DNA of 64,000 bases, from the NCBI RefSeq assembly GCF_042643145.1, contig NZ_JBHRSA010000043.1, positions 27,167-91,166 on the forward strand, read 5' to 3'. The number at the start of each line of letters is the position of its first letter. Within the stretch, counting starts at the first letter, position 1. The notes under the pieces are model-generated. The model did not search any database. It saw only the letters and a program-made list of their open reading frames with translations, and was not told the origin of the DNA. Positions 49,125 through 56,940 of this stretch are shown one piece after another. This DNA comes from Virgibacillus_O xinjiangensis. Its GTDB lineage: Bacteria > Bacillota > Bacilli > Bacillales > Amphibacillaceae. Both the position numbers and the translations under genes were made by a program.

Positions 49125-49495
49125 TGGGGAATCAGCAGTAGCTTGGATATATCAGCAGCACACATGGGAAATCCGCAGTAGCCAGGATATATCAGCAGCA
49201 CACATGGGAAATCAGCAGTAGCTCGGATATATCAGCAGCACGCATGGGGAATCAGCGGTAGCGCGGCTTTATCAGCAGCACGCATGGGGAATCCGCAGTA
49301 GCCAGGGTATATCAGCAGCACACATGGGAAATCAGCGGTAGCGCGGCTTTATCAGCAGTCCAACGCGGAAATCCGCAGTAGCCAGGGTATATCATCAGCA
49401 CGCATGGGGAATCAGCAGTAGCTTGGATATATCAGCAGCACACATGGGAAATCCGCAGTAGCCAGGATATATCAGCAGCACACATGGAATATCAA
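49125..49495. repeat. Phased 20-bp intergenic repeat array 3
   Basis: Nineteen ATC anchors occur every 20 nt from 49131 to 49491 with no indel. Units alternate ATCAGCAGTAGC (or ATCCGCAGTAGC, ATCAGCGGTAGCGC) and ATCAGCAGCACACATGGG, a 40-bp dimer as in array 1. It begins just after a terminator and ends about 95 nt before the Pho-type promoter. Confidence 0.95.
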
Positions 49496-49589
49496 TAATG
49501 AATTTTAAAACAGTGTAAATTTTTTTACATTTATCTCCCTCCTTTTCTATAAATCCCCTTGCTTTGCGACTATTTTATCTCTCGCCAAG

Positions 49590-49653
49590 TTAACAGACTT
49601 TTTACACTTCTTCAATCTGTCTTCATTCTGCTTTCATATACCTTTTCTATAAT
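49590..49653 (+). promoter_or_regulatory. Probable PhoP-activated promoter
   Basis: Boxes TTAACA (49590), TTTACA (49601), TTCAAT (49611), TTCATT (49622) and TTCATA (49633) are spaced 11, 10, 11 and 11 nt. The B. subtilis PhoP consensus is TT(A/T/C)A(C/T)A in direct repeats about 11 nt apart. TATAAT follows at 49648, putting the last box near -22, where activating PhoP sites end. Confidence 0.75.
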
Positions 49654-49683
49654 AAAGGTGAACGAACAAAAGAAGGGGAGGGA

Positions 49684-50508
49684 GTGGCCTTGGATTTGCA
49701 TATTCATTCCATCTACTCCGATGGGCATTGGTCGCCGGAACAGATCATCCAAACGGCAAAGAGAAAGAATATAGGTGTTCTATCCATAACCGACCATGAT
49801 TCCATCGAGGGGTACAAACATGGAAAACCAATGGCTGAAAGGGAAGGGATCCATCTGATCCCAGGCATTGAACTGAACACCGACGGGGAGCTGGGTGAAT
49901 TACATATTCTTGGTTATTTGTTTGATCCTGAGCATCCAGGAATGAAAGCACATATTACGTGGCGACAGGAAGAAAGGGTCAGGTGGGGAAAGAAAATCAT
50001 CGAGAACCTGCATACCCTCCAATATTCCATTTCCATGGAAGCATGTATGGCACGTGCAGGGAAAGGTGTACTGGTCCGGACACATATTGCGGATGAACTG
50101 GCAGCAGTCGGCTACTTCAGCACAGGAGAAGAGGCATACAACACCTTGTTGAGAAAGGGAAAAGCAGCTTACGCCGAGCGCGCCCCGTTTTCAGCGGCAG
50201 CGGCCATCCAGCTGATCCATGCAGCAGGGGGACTGGCCTTTTTGGCTCATCCGGGCATCTATGGGTTCGATGTTCCATTGGAAGACCTTATCGCACAGGG
50301 ACTGGACGGTATAGAAGTTTACCATTCCAAGCACACCAAGCAGGAAGGAGAAAAATGGAAAACGTGGGCAGAGGCCAATCAGCTGCTGGTCTCGGGAGGC
50401 AGTGATTTTCACGGTCCTGCGTCTCGGAACCCGTACCCTATCGGAAGTGTTTCTATTGGTGAAGAAGTTGATTTGATGGAGTGGGAGAGGAGAGTGCTGA
50501 CGATATGA
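49684..50508 (+). CDS. PHP-domain phosphoesterase
   Basis: The 274-residue protein has all PHP metal motifs: DLHIHSIYSDG, SITDHDSIEG, GIELNT, LAFLAHPG and SGGSDFHGP, the three-metal phosphoesterase set of the TrpH/YciV group. Members cleave 3',5'-bisphosphates, RNA ends or cyclic sugar phosphates. The start is GTG 49684 or TTG 49690 after AAGGGGAGGG. It is the first gene behind the Pho-type promoter and overlaps the next by 4 nt. Confidence 0.87.
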   Translation: MALDLHIHSIYSDGHWSPEQIIQTAKRKNIGVLSITDHDSIEGYKHGKPMAEREGIHLIPGIELNTDGELGELHILGYLFDPEHPGMKAHITWRQEERVRWGKKIIENLHTLQYSISMEACMARAGKGVLVRTHIADELAAVGYFSTGEEAYNTLLRKGKAAYAERAPFSAAAAIQLIHAAGGLAFLAHPGIYGFDVPLEDLIAQGLDGIEVYHSKHTKQEGEKWKTWAEANQLLVSGGSDFHGPASRNPYPIGSVSIGEEVDLMEWERRVLTI

Positions 50509-51320
50509 GCATCTTATTTGCTTCCACACTAGCATGGTCATACCCGATCCGTACGGTGCTGGATATGGCAGCAGAGGAACAGTGGGATGGAGTGGAGATT
50601 TGGTCCGAACATGTATGGAGGTTCAACGAAAAACCGGAGGACATCCATGAGAAGCTGAAGCAACTGAATCTGACAGCCACGCTGCATGCATCAAGTTGGG
50701 ACCTCAACCTTTGTGCACTGAATGAAGGGATACGGAAGCAATCGGTCCAAGAGGTGAGGCATTCCATCGATTTAGCGGCCCAGCTAGGTGCAGACAATGT
50801 AACCTTTCATCCAGGAAGATTGACCTTGCCGGATCTCGCCCATTCCCTGCATGAAGATTTATTGACAGCATCGTTGGAAGTGATCACGGAATATGCGATG
50901 CAGAAAGATATAGTAGTTTCCATGGAAATCATGGAACAGAAGCCGAAAGAGTTTGTGACGAATGCACACGTCATGAACAGGATCATTGAAGGGTTCCCAC
51001 CGTACTTGCAGACCACCTTCGACGTTGCTCATATGCCACTGGACATAGATAGCCGTAGCGTATGGGAGGAACTGAATCAGGTAGGAAAAATCCACATCAG
51101 TGATGCAACGGAACAAACCCTCCATTTGCCCTTGGGAGAGGGTAAGATCGAAAAAGAAACATTATCGTATTTCCTGCAAAATGATTGTATACCGGTGGTG
51201 GTGGAAGGGCTGGATCAAAGTAAGGATCTGAACTGGCTGCAGAAAAACCTCCAGTATATACGTGAGAATACCCCATTTCTTCAGAGGAGGACGAAAATTG
51301 AACATCTTAGTAACCAATGA
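50505..51320 (+). CDS. TIM-barrel sugar-phosphate isomerase/epimerase family protein
   Basis: The 271-residue protein belongs to the AP-endonuclease-2/xylose-isomerase-like barrel. Metal ligands can be placed in TFHPGRLTLPD, VSMEIMEQ, TFDVAHMPLD, IHISDA and VVEGLDQ. Members include sugar isomerases and DNA-repair-like phosphodiesterases. The ATG overlaps the stop of the PHP gene (ATGA), indicating coupling. In this operon it probably handles the sugar part of an imported phosphoester; this is inference. Confidence 0.82.
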   Translation: MSILFASTLAWSYPIRTVLDMAAEEQWDGVEIWSEHVWRFNEKPEDIHEKLKQLNLTATLHASSWDLNLCALNEGIRKQSVQEVRHSIDLAAQLGADNVTFHPGRLTLPDLAHSLHEDLLTASLEVITEYAMQKDIVVSMEIMEQKPKEFVTNAHVMNRIIEGFPPYLQTTFDVAHMPLDIDSRSVWEELNQVGKIHISDATEQTLHLPLGEGKIEKETLSYFLQNDCIPVVVEGLDQSKDLNWLQKNLQYIRENTPFLQRRTKIEHLSNQ

Positions 51321-52101
51321 TGATGGAATATTTGCTCCAGGCGTATCGATGTTGGTGGAAGTGCTGCAGCATTTTGGAGACGTATATATTGTCTGTCCGG
51401 ACAAGGAACAAAGCGCTGTCAGCCATTCCATTACATTGAGGAGGCCGCTGAAAGCAAGGGCTGTCCATATATTCCCCGGTGCAAAAGGGGCATGGGCGGT
51501 AAACGGAACACCTGCGGATTGTATCAAACTGGGATTGGATGTGCTATTGGATGCAGAGCCTGATATCGTATTTTCCGGGTTGAATGCAGGGCCTAACATA
51601 GGAAGGGATTGCTATTATTCCGGAACGATGGCAGGAGCGGCAGAAGCAAGCTTATACGGGGTGCGTGCCGTATCCATGTCATTGAATGCTTTTCAAGAAA
51701 GTGAAATGAAAGAATCGCAAGTCCGTCCGCTTATCTATGATGTCGTGCGGACCATCAGTCAACATAAGATTCCGAAGGGGATGTTTCTTAATATCAACTT
51801 CCCGAATCTGCCGAAGCATCAATGTGAAGGAGTGGCGGTCGTGCCGCTTGATATGGCTGTCTCCCGATATAGGCATGCAGGCTTCCATGATCCGCACGGC
51901 AATGCTTTCCATTGGCTGAAGGATGAGTGGATAAAAGTAGAACATGCAAAGGAAGACAGTGATTTCTCTAAGCTCAAGCAAGGCTATGTTACGGTGTCAC
52001 CGGTGGAATTCCGGCAGGCACAGACGAGAAAAAGAGAACAGATTGAAAAATGGTTCCAAGAGGTTCCAACCATACAAAAGGAGGAAACGACACATGCGTA
52101 A
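51298..52101 (+). CDS. surE: 5'/3'-nucleotidase SurE
   Basis: The 267-residue protein has the SurE motifs NILVTNDDGIFAPG (metal Asp pair), VNGTPADCIKLGLD and SGLNAGPNIGRDCYYSGTMAGA. SurE removes phosphate from nucleoside monophosphates and short polyphosphate. TTG 51298 has GAGGAGG 7 nt upstream and overlaps the preceding gene by 23 nt. SurE is uncommon in Bacillaceae and its place in an import operon suggests it finishes phosphate release. Confidence 0.9.
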   Translation: MNILVTNDDGIFAPGVSMLVEVLQHFGDVYIVCPDKEQSAVSHSITLRRPLKARAVHIFPGAKGAWAVNGTPADCIKLGLDVLLDAEPDIVFSGLNAGPNIGRDCYYSGTMAGAAEASLYGVRAVSMSLNAFQESEMKESQVRPLIYDVVRTISQHKIPKGMFLNINFPNLPKHQCEGVAVVPLDMAVSRYRHAGFHDPHGNAFHWLKDEWIKVEHAKEDSDFSKLKQGYVTVSPVEFRQAQTRKREQIEKWFQEVPTIQKEETTHA

Positions 52102-53116
52102 GTCACTTGTTGGTTTGATGATCTTATTGTCCGTATTCATTCTGGCCGCATGCAGCGGTGAGGAAGAAGCAAGTGCAGGTGATGGGGGGAGTGGGGTGAC
52201 AGGCACGGTTGACTTTTATACCTCACAGCCTGATGCAGATGCTCAGGCCTTAGTAGATGCCTTCCAAGAGAAGCACCCGGAAGTGGAGGTAGAGGTGTTC
52301 CGGTCAGGGACAGAGGAAGTAGTATCCAAAATCCAGGCGGAGAATGAAGCAGGTGATATCCAGGCTGATGTGCTGCTGGTAGCGGATGCAGTCACCTTTG
52401 AAAATTTCAAGGAAGAGGATATGCTGCTTTCCTATGAATCTCCAGAAGCGGAAGCAATTGCTGCTTCCTTTGTAGATCCGGATGGTACCTATACAGGAAC
52501 CAAGGTGATGGCTACCGGTATCGTGGTGAATACAAATGAAGTGGATGAACTTCCTGACAGCTGGAACATACTGACAGATGAATCATCCAAAGGAAAGACG
52601 GTCATGCCAAGTCCGCTCTATTCCGGAGCAGCGGCCTATAATTTGAGTGTCCTCACAAGACAAGAGGATATGGGCTGGGAATTTTATGAACAATTGAAAG
52701 CTAATGAAATCATGATCACTCAGGGGAATGGCGCGGTTCTGGAAGGAGTTGCCATGGGTGAACAGAGCTATGGCATGATCGTCGACTACCTGGCAGCCCG
52801 AGCAGCGAAGGAAGGATCGCCTGTAGAATTGGTCTACCCTTCGGAAGGAGTGCCGGTCATTACAGAACCTGTTGGCATTATGAAAAATACAGACAATGAA
52901 GAAGCCTCCAAAGCATTTGTCGACTTCATTTTATCGGAAGAAGGGCAGAAGCTTGCATCCGAACTCGGTTACACCCCGATAAGGGAAGGGATTGAAGCAC
53001 CGGAAGGACTGAAAACATTGGATGAAATGAATGTATTAGAAGCTGAGACGTCGGAGTTGTTAAAAGCTAGAGAAGCAGACAAGCAACAATTCGGAGAGGT
53101 TTTCGGCCAAGAATAA
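52094..53116 (+). CDS. ABC substrate-binding lipoprotein (Fe3+/phosphonate-type)
   Basis: The 340-residue protein has a lipoprotein signal (MILLSVFILAACSGEEE) and the type-II periplasmic-binding fold of the AfuA/FbpA group, with VDFYTSQPDADAQALVDAFQEKHP, VLLVADAVTFENFKEEDML and PVGIMKNTDNEEASKAFVDFILS. This group includes iron, thiamine, putrescine, 2-aminoethylphosphonate and sugar-phosphate binders. There is no obvious Tyr pair for Fe3+. Position after SurE and behind Pho boxes favours a phosphate ester. The gene overlaps surE by 8 nt. Confidence 0.87.
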   Translation: MRKSLVGLMILLSVFILAACSGEEEASAGDGGSGVTGTVDFYTSQPDADAQALVDAFQEKHPEVEVEVFRSGTEEVVSKIQAENEAGDIQADVLLVADAVTFENFKEEDMLLSYESPEAEAIAASFVDPDGTYTGTKVMATGIVVNTNEVDELPDSWNILTDESSKGKTVMPSPLYSGAAAYNLSVLTRQEDMGWEFYEQLKANEIMITQGNGAVLEGVAMGEQSYGMIVDYLAARAAKEGSPVELVYPSEGVPVITEPVGIMKNTDNEEASKAFVDFILSEEGQKLASELGYTPIREGIEAPEGLKTLDEMNVLEAETSELLKAREADKQQFGEVFGQE

Positions 53117-53155
53117 TCGTAAGGAACAAGCGCAATGGCAAGGGAGAGATCATCC

Positions 53156-54898
53156 ATGATTACCAATCAACCGATATTGGAAAGGAGAGAAAAGGCATGG
53201 CCTTTCTCTTCTGTTTCATTCAAAAAGAAGCATGTTTACGGCTGGCTAGGACTTCTATTCGTTTTTCTCGTTTTCATGCTGCCGGTGCTCCGGCTTGTCT
53301 GGCTGAGTTTCCATCAAGAGGGAGCTCTTACTTTCGCCCATTATACAGAGGTGCTGAGGGAACGGTCTACATGGCAGACGATCCAACATACCGTGGTGAT
53401 GGTTTTTGGTTCCACACTGCTGGCAATGCTGCTGGGTACCGTGATGGCCTGGATTATCGCTTATGTTCATGTGAGTGGGAAGAGAATCATGCAGTTATTC
53501 ATTTTTCTTCCCTTTATCATCCCTTCCTACATAACGACGCTGGCATGGACACAATTTTTCAGTGGATCCGGCCCGGTGACAGCCCTATTGGAGTGGCTGC
53601 CCGGACAATTGGAGGCGCCGAACTTATATAGCATGGGTGGTATCATTTTCATGCTGGGGTTATCGCATTATCCATTGGTATATTTGTTCACCGTTAACGT
53701 GTTTCGTAAAATCCCGCGGGACTTGGAAGAAGCGGCAGCTACTTCGGGCGCTTCAAGAAAACAGACACTGAGGAAATTGGTGCTGCCTTTGGCGCTTCCA
53801 GGGATTGCCAGTGGCGGCTTGCTTGCCTTTTTATCCAACCTGGATAACTTTGGGATTCCCGCCTTTCTAGGAACTCCGGCAAATATCCGGGTGCTCAGTA
53901 CCCATATTTATGAGCAGGCAATCGGCTTCGGACCGACGGCGTTTTCAAAGGCTGCGGTGCTGTCTGTCATCCTAGGTACCATTGCACTTGGCGGCACATT
54001 GATACAATGGCTGCTTCTACGTAAAAGTCGAGTGACGGAAACGGTCACCAGTGATCCAGAACCACGATTCTTCTTGTCAACTTTCCGGAAACGGCTGCTC
54101 GAGTTTTCCATATGGGCATTTTTGCTTGTAACCGGTCTCGTACCATTTATAACGATGGCTGCACTATCGTTTATCAAAGCGTATGGAGTTCCATTCACAC
54201 TGGAAAATTTATCATTCAAAAATTATGCCTATGTATTTCTAACCGACTCGAAAGCAACAGCGGCTTTATCCAACAGTTTGCAGCTGGCTTTCGTTACCAT
54301 GAGTATCTGTTTGGCAGCTGGAACTGCACTTGCTTATATGCGCTATAAGAACAAGGGAGGGATGTCCAGAATGGCAGAAATATTCATCACCATCCCCTAT
54401 GCCCTCCCAGGGACCGTCTTCGCACTCTGTATGATTTTCATGTGGATGCAGCCGGTCCCTGGATGGAATCCTGGCATTTACGGATCCATTTGGATTTTAT
54501 TCATTGCCTATGTCACACGGTTTTTAATCCTTCAGATGCGTGGAAGCTATACGGCATTCCTGCAAATTGACCCTTCCATGGAGGAAGCTGCACGGACTTC
54601 GGGTGCAAAGGGCTGGGTCAAATGGAGAACCATTCTGTTGCCTTTGCTGCTCCCAGGACTGGTCGGAGGGGCGCTCCTCGTATTTTTGATGGTACTGACA
54701 GAGCTGACGGTTTCCAGCCTGTTATGGTCTTCTGGATCAGAGACGGTCGGGGTGGTCATATTCAATTATGAACAATCCGGTTATTCGACTTACTCTACTG
54801 CATTTTCGAGTGTGATCGTTTTAGCTATTTTGCTTGGCGGATTATTATTCCTTCTGTTCAGTAAACTCTGGGAGAGAAAGGTGTTGAAAGGGAAATGA
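53156..54898 (+). CDS. ABC permease, two fused transmembrane domains
   Basis: The 580-residue protein has twelve predicted helices in two halves, each with an EAA loop: DLEEAAATSGASRKQTLRKL near 200 and SMEEAARTSGAKGWVKWRTI near 485. This is the ThiP/FbpB-like fused permease that pairs with binding proteins of the AfuA type. ATG 53156 has AGGGAGAG 7 nt upstream; an ATG at 53135 is possible. The ATPase gene overlaps its stop by 4 nt. Confidence 0.9.
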   Translation: MITNQPILERREKAWPFSSVSFKKKHVYGWLGLLFVFLVFMLPVLRLVWLSFHQEGALTFAHYTEVLRERSTWQTIQHTVVMVFGSTLLAMLLGTVMAWIIAYVHVSGKRIMQLFIFLPFIIPSYITTLAWTQFFSGSGPVTALLEWLPGQLEAPNLYSMGGIIFMLGLSHYPLVYLFTVNVFRKIPRDLEEAAATSGASRKQTLRKLVLPLALPGIASGGLLAFLSNLDNFGIPAFLGTPANIRVLSTHIYEQAIGFGPTAFSKAAVLSVILGTIALGGTLIQWLLLRKSRVTETVTSDPEPRFFLSTFRKRLLEFSIWAFLLVTGLVPFITMAALSFIKAYGVPFTLENLSFKNYAYVFLTDSKATAALSNSLQLAFVTMSICLAAGTALAYMRYKNKGGMSRMAEIFITIPYALPGTVFALCMIFMWMQPVPGWNPGIYGSIWILFIAYVTRFLILQMRGSYTAFLQIDPSMEEAARTSGAKGWVKWRTILLPLLLPGLVGGALLVFLMVLTELTVSSLLWSSGSETVGVVIFNYEQSGYSTYSTAFSSVIVLAILLGGLLFLLFSKLWERKVLKGK

Positions 54899-55971
54899 TC
54901 AACATACAACAGGTTACGAAGAAATATGGAAGCTTTACAGCATTGGAAGGAGTTGATGTCACCATTGACAGAGGAGAATTTGTGGCGATCCTTGGTCCTT
55001 CTGGCTGTGGCAAAACAACCTTGCTGAAGCTCCTGGCCGGCTTCATGAAGCCGACAGATGGGCAAATAGAGATGGATGGGGCCGTCGCTGCGTCTCATCG
55101 CCGCCTCCTGCCACCGGAAAAAAGAAACATCGGCATGGTTTTTCAATCTTTTGCTCTCTGGCCTCATATGACGGTTGCAGCCCATGTCGAATTTGCTTTA
55201 CACCATCATACGAACAGCAAGAAGATGGGGAAGAAAGATAGGGATGCGAGAGTGAAGGATGTATTGCAAATGGTAGGGCTGGAGCCATTAGCACAGCGCT
55301 ATCCTGCTGAACTGTCTGGCGGTCAGAAACAGAGGGTGTCTCTCGCACGGGCCATTGCTGCCCTTCCGAATGTGCTGCTGATGGATGAGCCATTAAGTGC
55401 GCTTGATGTGGAACTCCGGATGGAAATGAGGAAAGAAATTCAATCGATTCATCGCCAGACCAATGCCTCTATCGTTTTTGTCACCCATGATCAAGGCGAA
55501 GCATTGGCAATGGCTGATAAAGTCATCGTCATGAACAAAGGGAGAATTGAACAAATTGCTTCCCCGGAAATCCTCTATACACAACCGGAAACCGAGTTTG
55601 TCGCACAATTCGTCGGCAAATGCAACCTCATCAAAGGAGTATGGAAGGATGATCATTTTGTTCCGGAAAAGTACCCATGGGAGCGCTGGGGTGATTCAGG
55701 AGTACGTAAAACTCTGAAAAGTAGAGGCTTGTATCCAGTCCGTCCGGAGCAATGGAAGATCGATAGAGGTGAAGGCAATGGTATAATGGGCCGGATTCTA
55801 TTTGCTCAGTACCAAGGAAAAGAAGTCCATTATACGGTACAAGTGGAAAATGAAAAATGGACCGTACACACTTCTGCTGATGAATCCAGACTCCAGCCAG
55901 GGGATCATGTAACTCTTTCCCTGGGAGTTTCAAATAAACAGGAAGAACTGCAGCCGGCCATTAGTGGATAG
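54895..55971 (+). CDS. ABC transporter ATP-binding protein with TOBE domain
   Basis: The 358-residue protein has GPSGCGKTTLLKLLAG (Walker A), QSFALWPHM (Q-loop), LSGGQKQRVSLARA (signature), VLLMDEPLSALD (Walker B) and VTHDQGEA (His switch). Its regulatory C-terminal domain of about 110 residues is OB/TOBE-like, of the kind that can sense substrate or couple to regulation. It completes the importer with the two preceding genes. Confidence 0.92.
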   Translation: MINIQQVTKKYGSFTALEGVDVTIDRGEFVAILGPSGCGKTTLLKLLAGFMKPTDGQIEMDGAVAASHRRLLPPEKRNIGMVFQSFALWPHMTVAAHVEFALHHHTNSKKMGKKDRDARVKDVLQMVGLEPLAQRYPAELSGGQKQRVSLARAIAALPNVLLMDEPLSALDVELRMEMRKEIQSIHRQTNASIVFVTHDQGEALAMADKVIVMNKGRIEQIASPEILYTQPETEFVAQFVGKCNLIKGVWKDDHFVPEKYPWERWGDSGVRKTLKSRGLYPVRPEQWKIDRGEGNGIMGRILFAQYQGKEVHYTVQVENEKWTVHTSADESRLQPGDHVTLSLGVSNKQEELQPAISG

Positions 55972-55994
55972 AAGTGCAGGCTTGCTTGGTTTAC

Positions 55995-56109
55995 GGAAGC
56001 GAATACCAATCCCTTTCCGCGGACGAACGCCCGACTCCCCGCGCGAAAACCCAGCTGCGGGCTCTCGGCTCCATCGTTTTTCCGCAGGAGCCTCGCAGTA
56101 TTCGCTTCC
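55995..56109. repeat. Dispersed element, family C
   Basis: GGAAGCGAATAC at 55995 and GTATTCGCTTCC at 56098-56109 are exact reverse complements, closing a 115-nt GC-rich element that contains CCTTTCCGCGG and GCAGGAGCCTCGC. Only one copy is seen in this window. It resembles families A and B in composition but not in sequence. Confidence 0.8.
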
Positions 56110-56188
56110 TCCACCTTGCACGAGGTTGAAACACTCTAATTCTCGTCTGGATCGGATACAACTATTAATGAGTGTACAAAGCCATGCC

Positions 56189-56779
56189 TTACTTAGTTCT
56201 AGGCCTTTCGTTTCCATCCAAATAAGAAAGCCCATAATTGATGAAGTTATTGATCAGCACGGCCATTTCTTTTGGGGACTGATCCATATCGTCCTTGATC
56301 CAGTCTTTGATGACATGGATGGCGCCGCTGATGACGAAGGTGCTTAAGTACGTGACATTCGCTTCACTGTCATTGTTGTTGCTCTTCCAATTTTCCACCA
56401 AAAACCGATGTGTTACATCCATCATCCGCTTTTCAAAAGTGGGTGCACCATCCTTCTTCAGCAATGTTTGGAACATGAATTTGTTTTCGGTGATATATTC
56501 GAGTATTTTCTGGGTCATCTGGATGGATTCTTCTTCAATGGCGTAGCTGTAGCTGTTCAGATACGTATTCATGTCCTCGGTAATTTCCTCTTCCATCTTC
56601 CCGAGCAGCTCATAATGGTCGGAATAGTGGGTGTAAAAGGTCGAACGGTTGATATCGGCGACTTCACACACTTTCTTTACCGTGATTTCAGACATCGGCT
56701 TTTCAGCCAGTAGTTCGATCAAGCTTTCCTTCAGTACTTTCCGTGTATATTTTTTGCGACGGTCGAGTTTTTCGCTCAT
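56189..56779 (-). CDS. TetR family regulator of the MMPL operon
   Basis: The 196-residue protein has RRKKYTRKVLKESLIELLAEKPMSEITVKKVCEVADINRSTFYTHYSDHYELL, a TetR helix-turn-helix of the DhaS/YbjK-like branch with a C-terminal TetR_C domain. GAGAGG is upstream of ATG 56779. It is divergent from the MMPL exporter gene; inverted repeats in the shared region (56867-56882 overlapping the -35) make autorepression and pump control likely. Confidence 0.85.
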   Translation of the reverse strand: MSEKLDRRKKYTRKVLKESLIELLAEKPMSEITVKKVCEVADINRSTFYTHYSDHYELLGKMEEEITEDMNTYLNSYSYAIEEESIQMTQKILEYITENKFMFQTLLKKDGAPTFEKRMMDVTHRFLVENWKSNNNDSEANVTYLSTFVISGAIHVIKDWIKDDMDQSPKEMAVLINNFINYGLSYLDGNERPRTK

Positions 56780-56866
56780 ACTTTCCTCTCCTTTTTAACA
56801 TTTTAATAAAAACCCGACACATTCAAAGGGATGTGTTGGGGAACTGACGAATTTTGCAAAACTGTT

Positions 56867-56897
56867 TGTTGAATATCCAACACTGTGTCTATATAAT
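56867..56897 (+). promoter_or_regulatory. Promoter and operator of the MMPL operon
   Basis: TTGAAT at 56869 and TATAAT at 56892 are 17 nt apart. The inverted repeat TGTTG-N6-CAACA (56867-56882) overlaps the -35, fitting repression by the divergent TetR. A second repeat, ACACAT...ATGTGT, lies at about 56816-56836. Confidence 0.6.
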
Positions 56898-56940
56898 AAT
56901 AGGTTGGATGAAGGGGATTTGCAAGAGAGGATGAAGTCTT

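Noticed and set aside
2938..49495. CRISPR arrays at the three 20-bp repeat loci
   Set aside because: There is no 24-40-nt constant repeat with unique spacers, no leader and no cas gene; units are only partly conserved and directly abutting.
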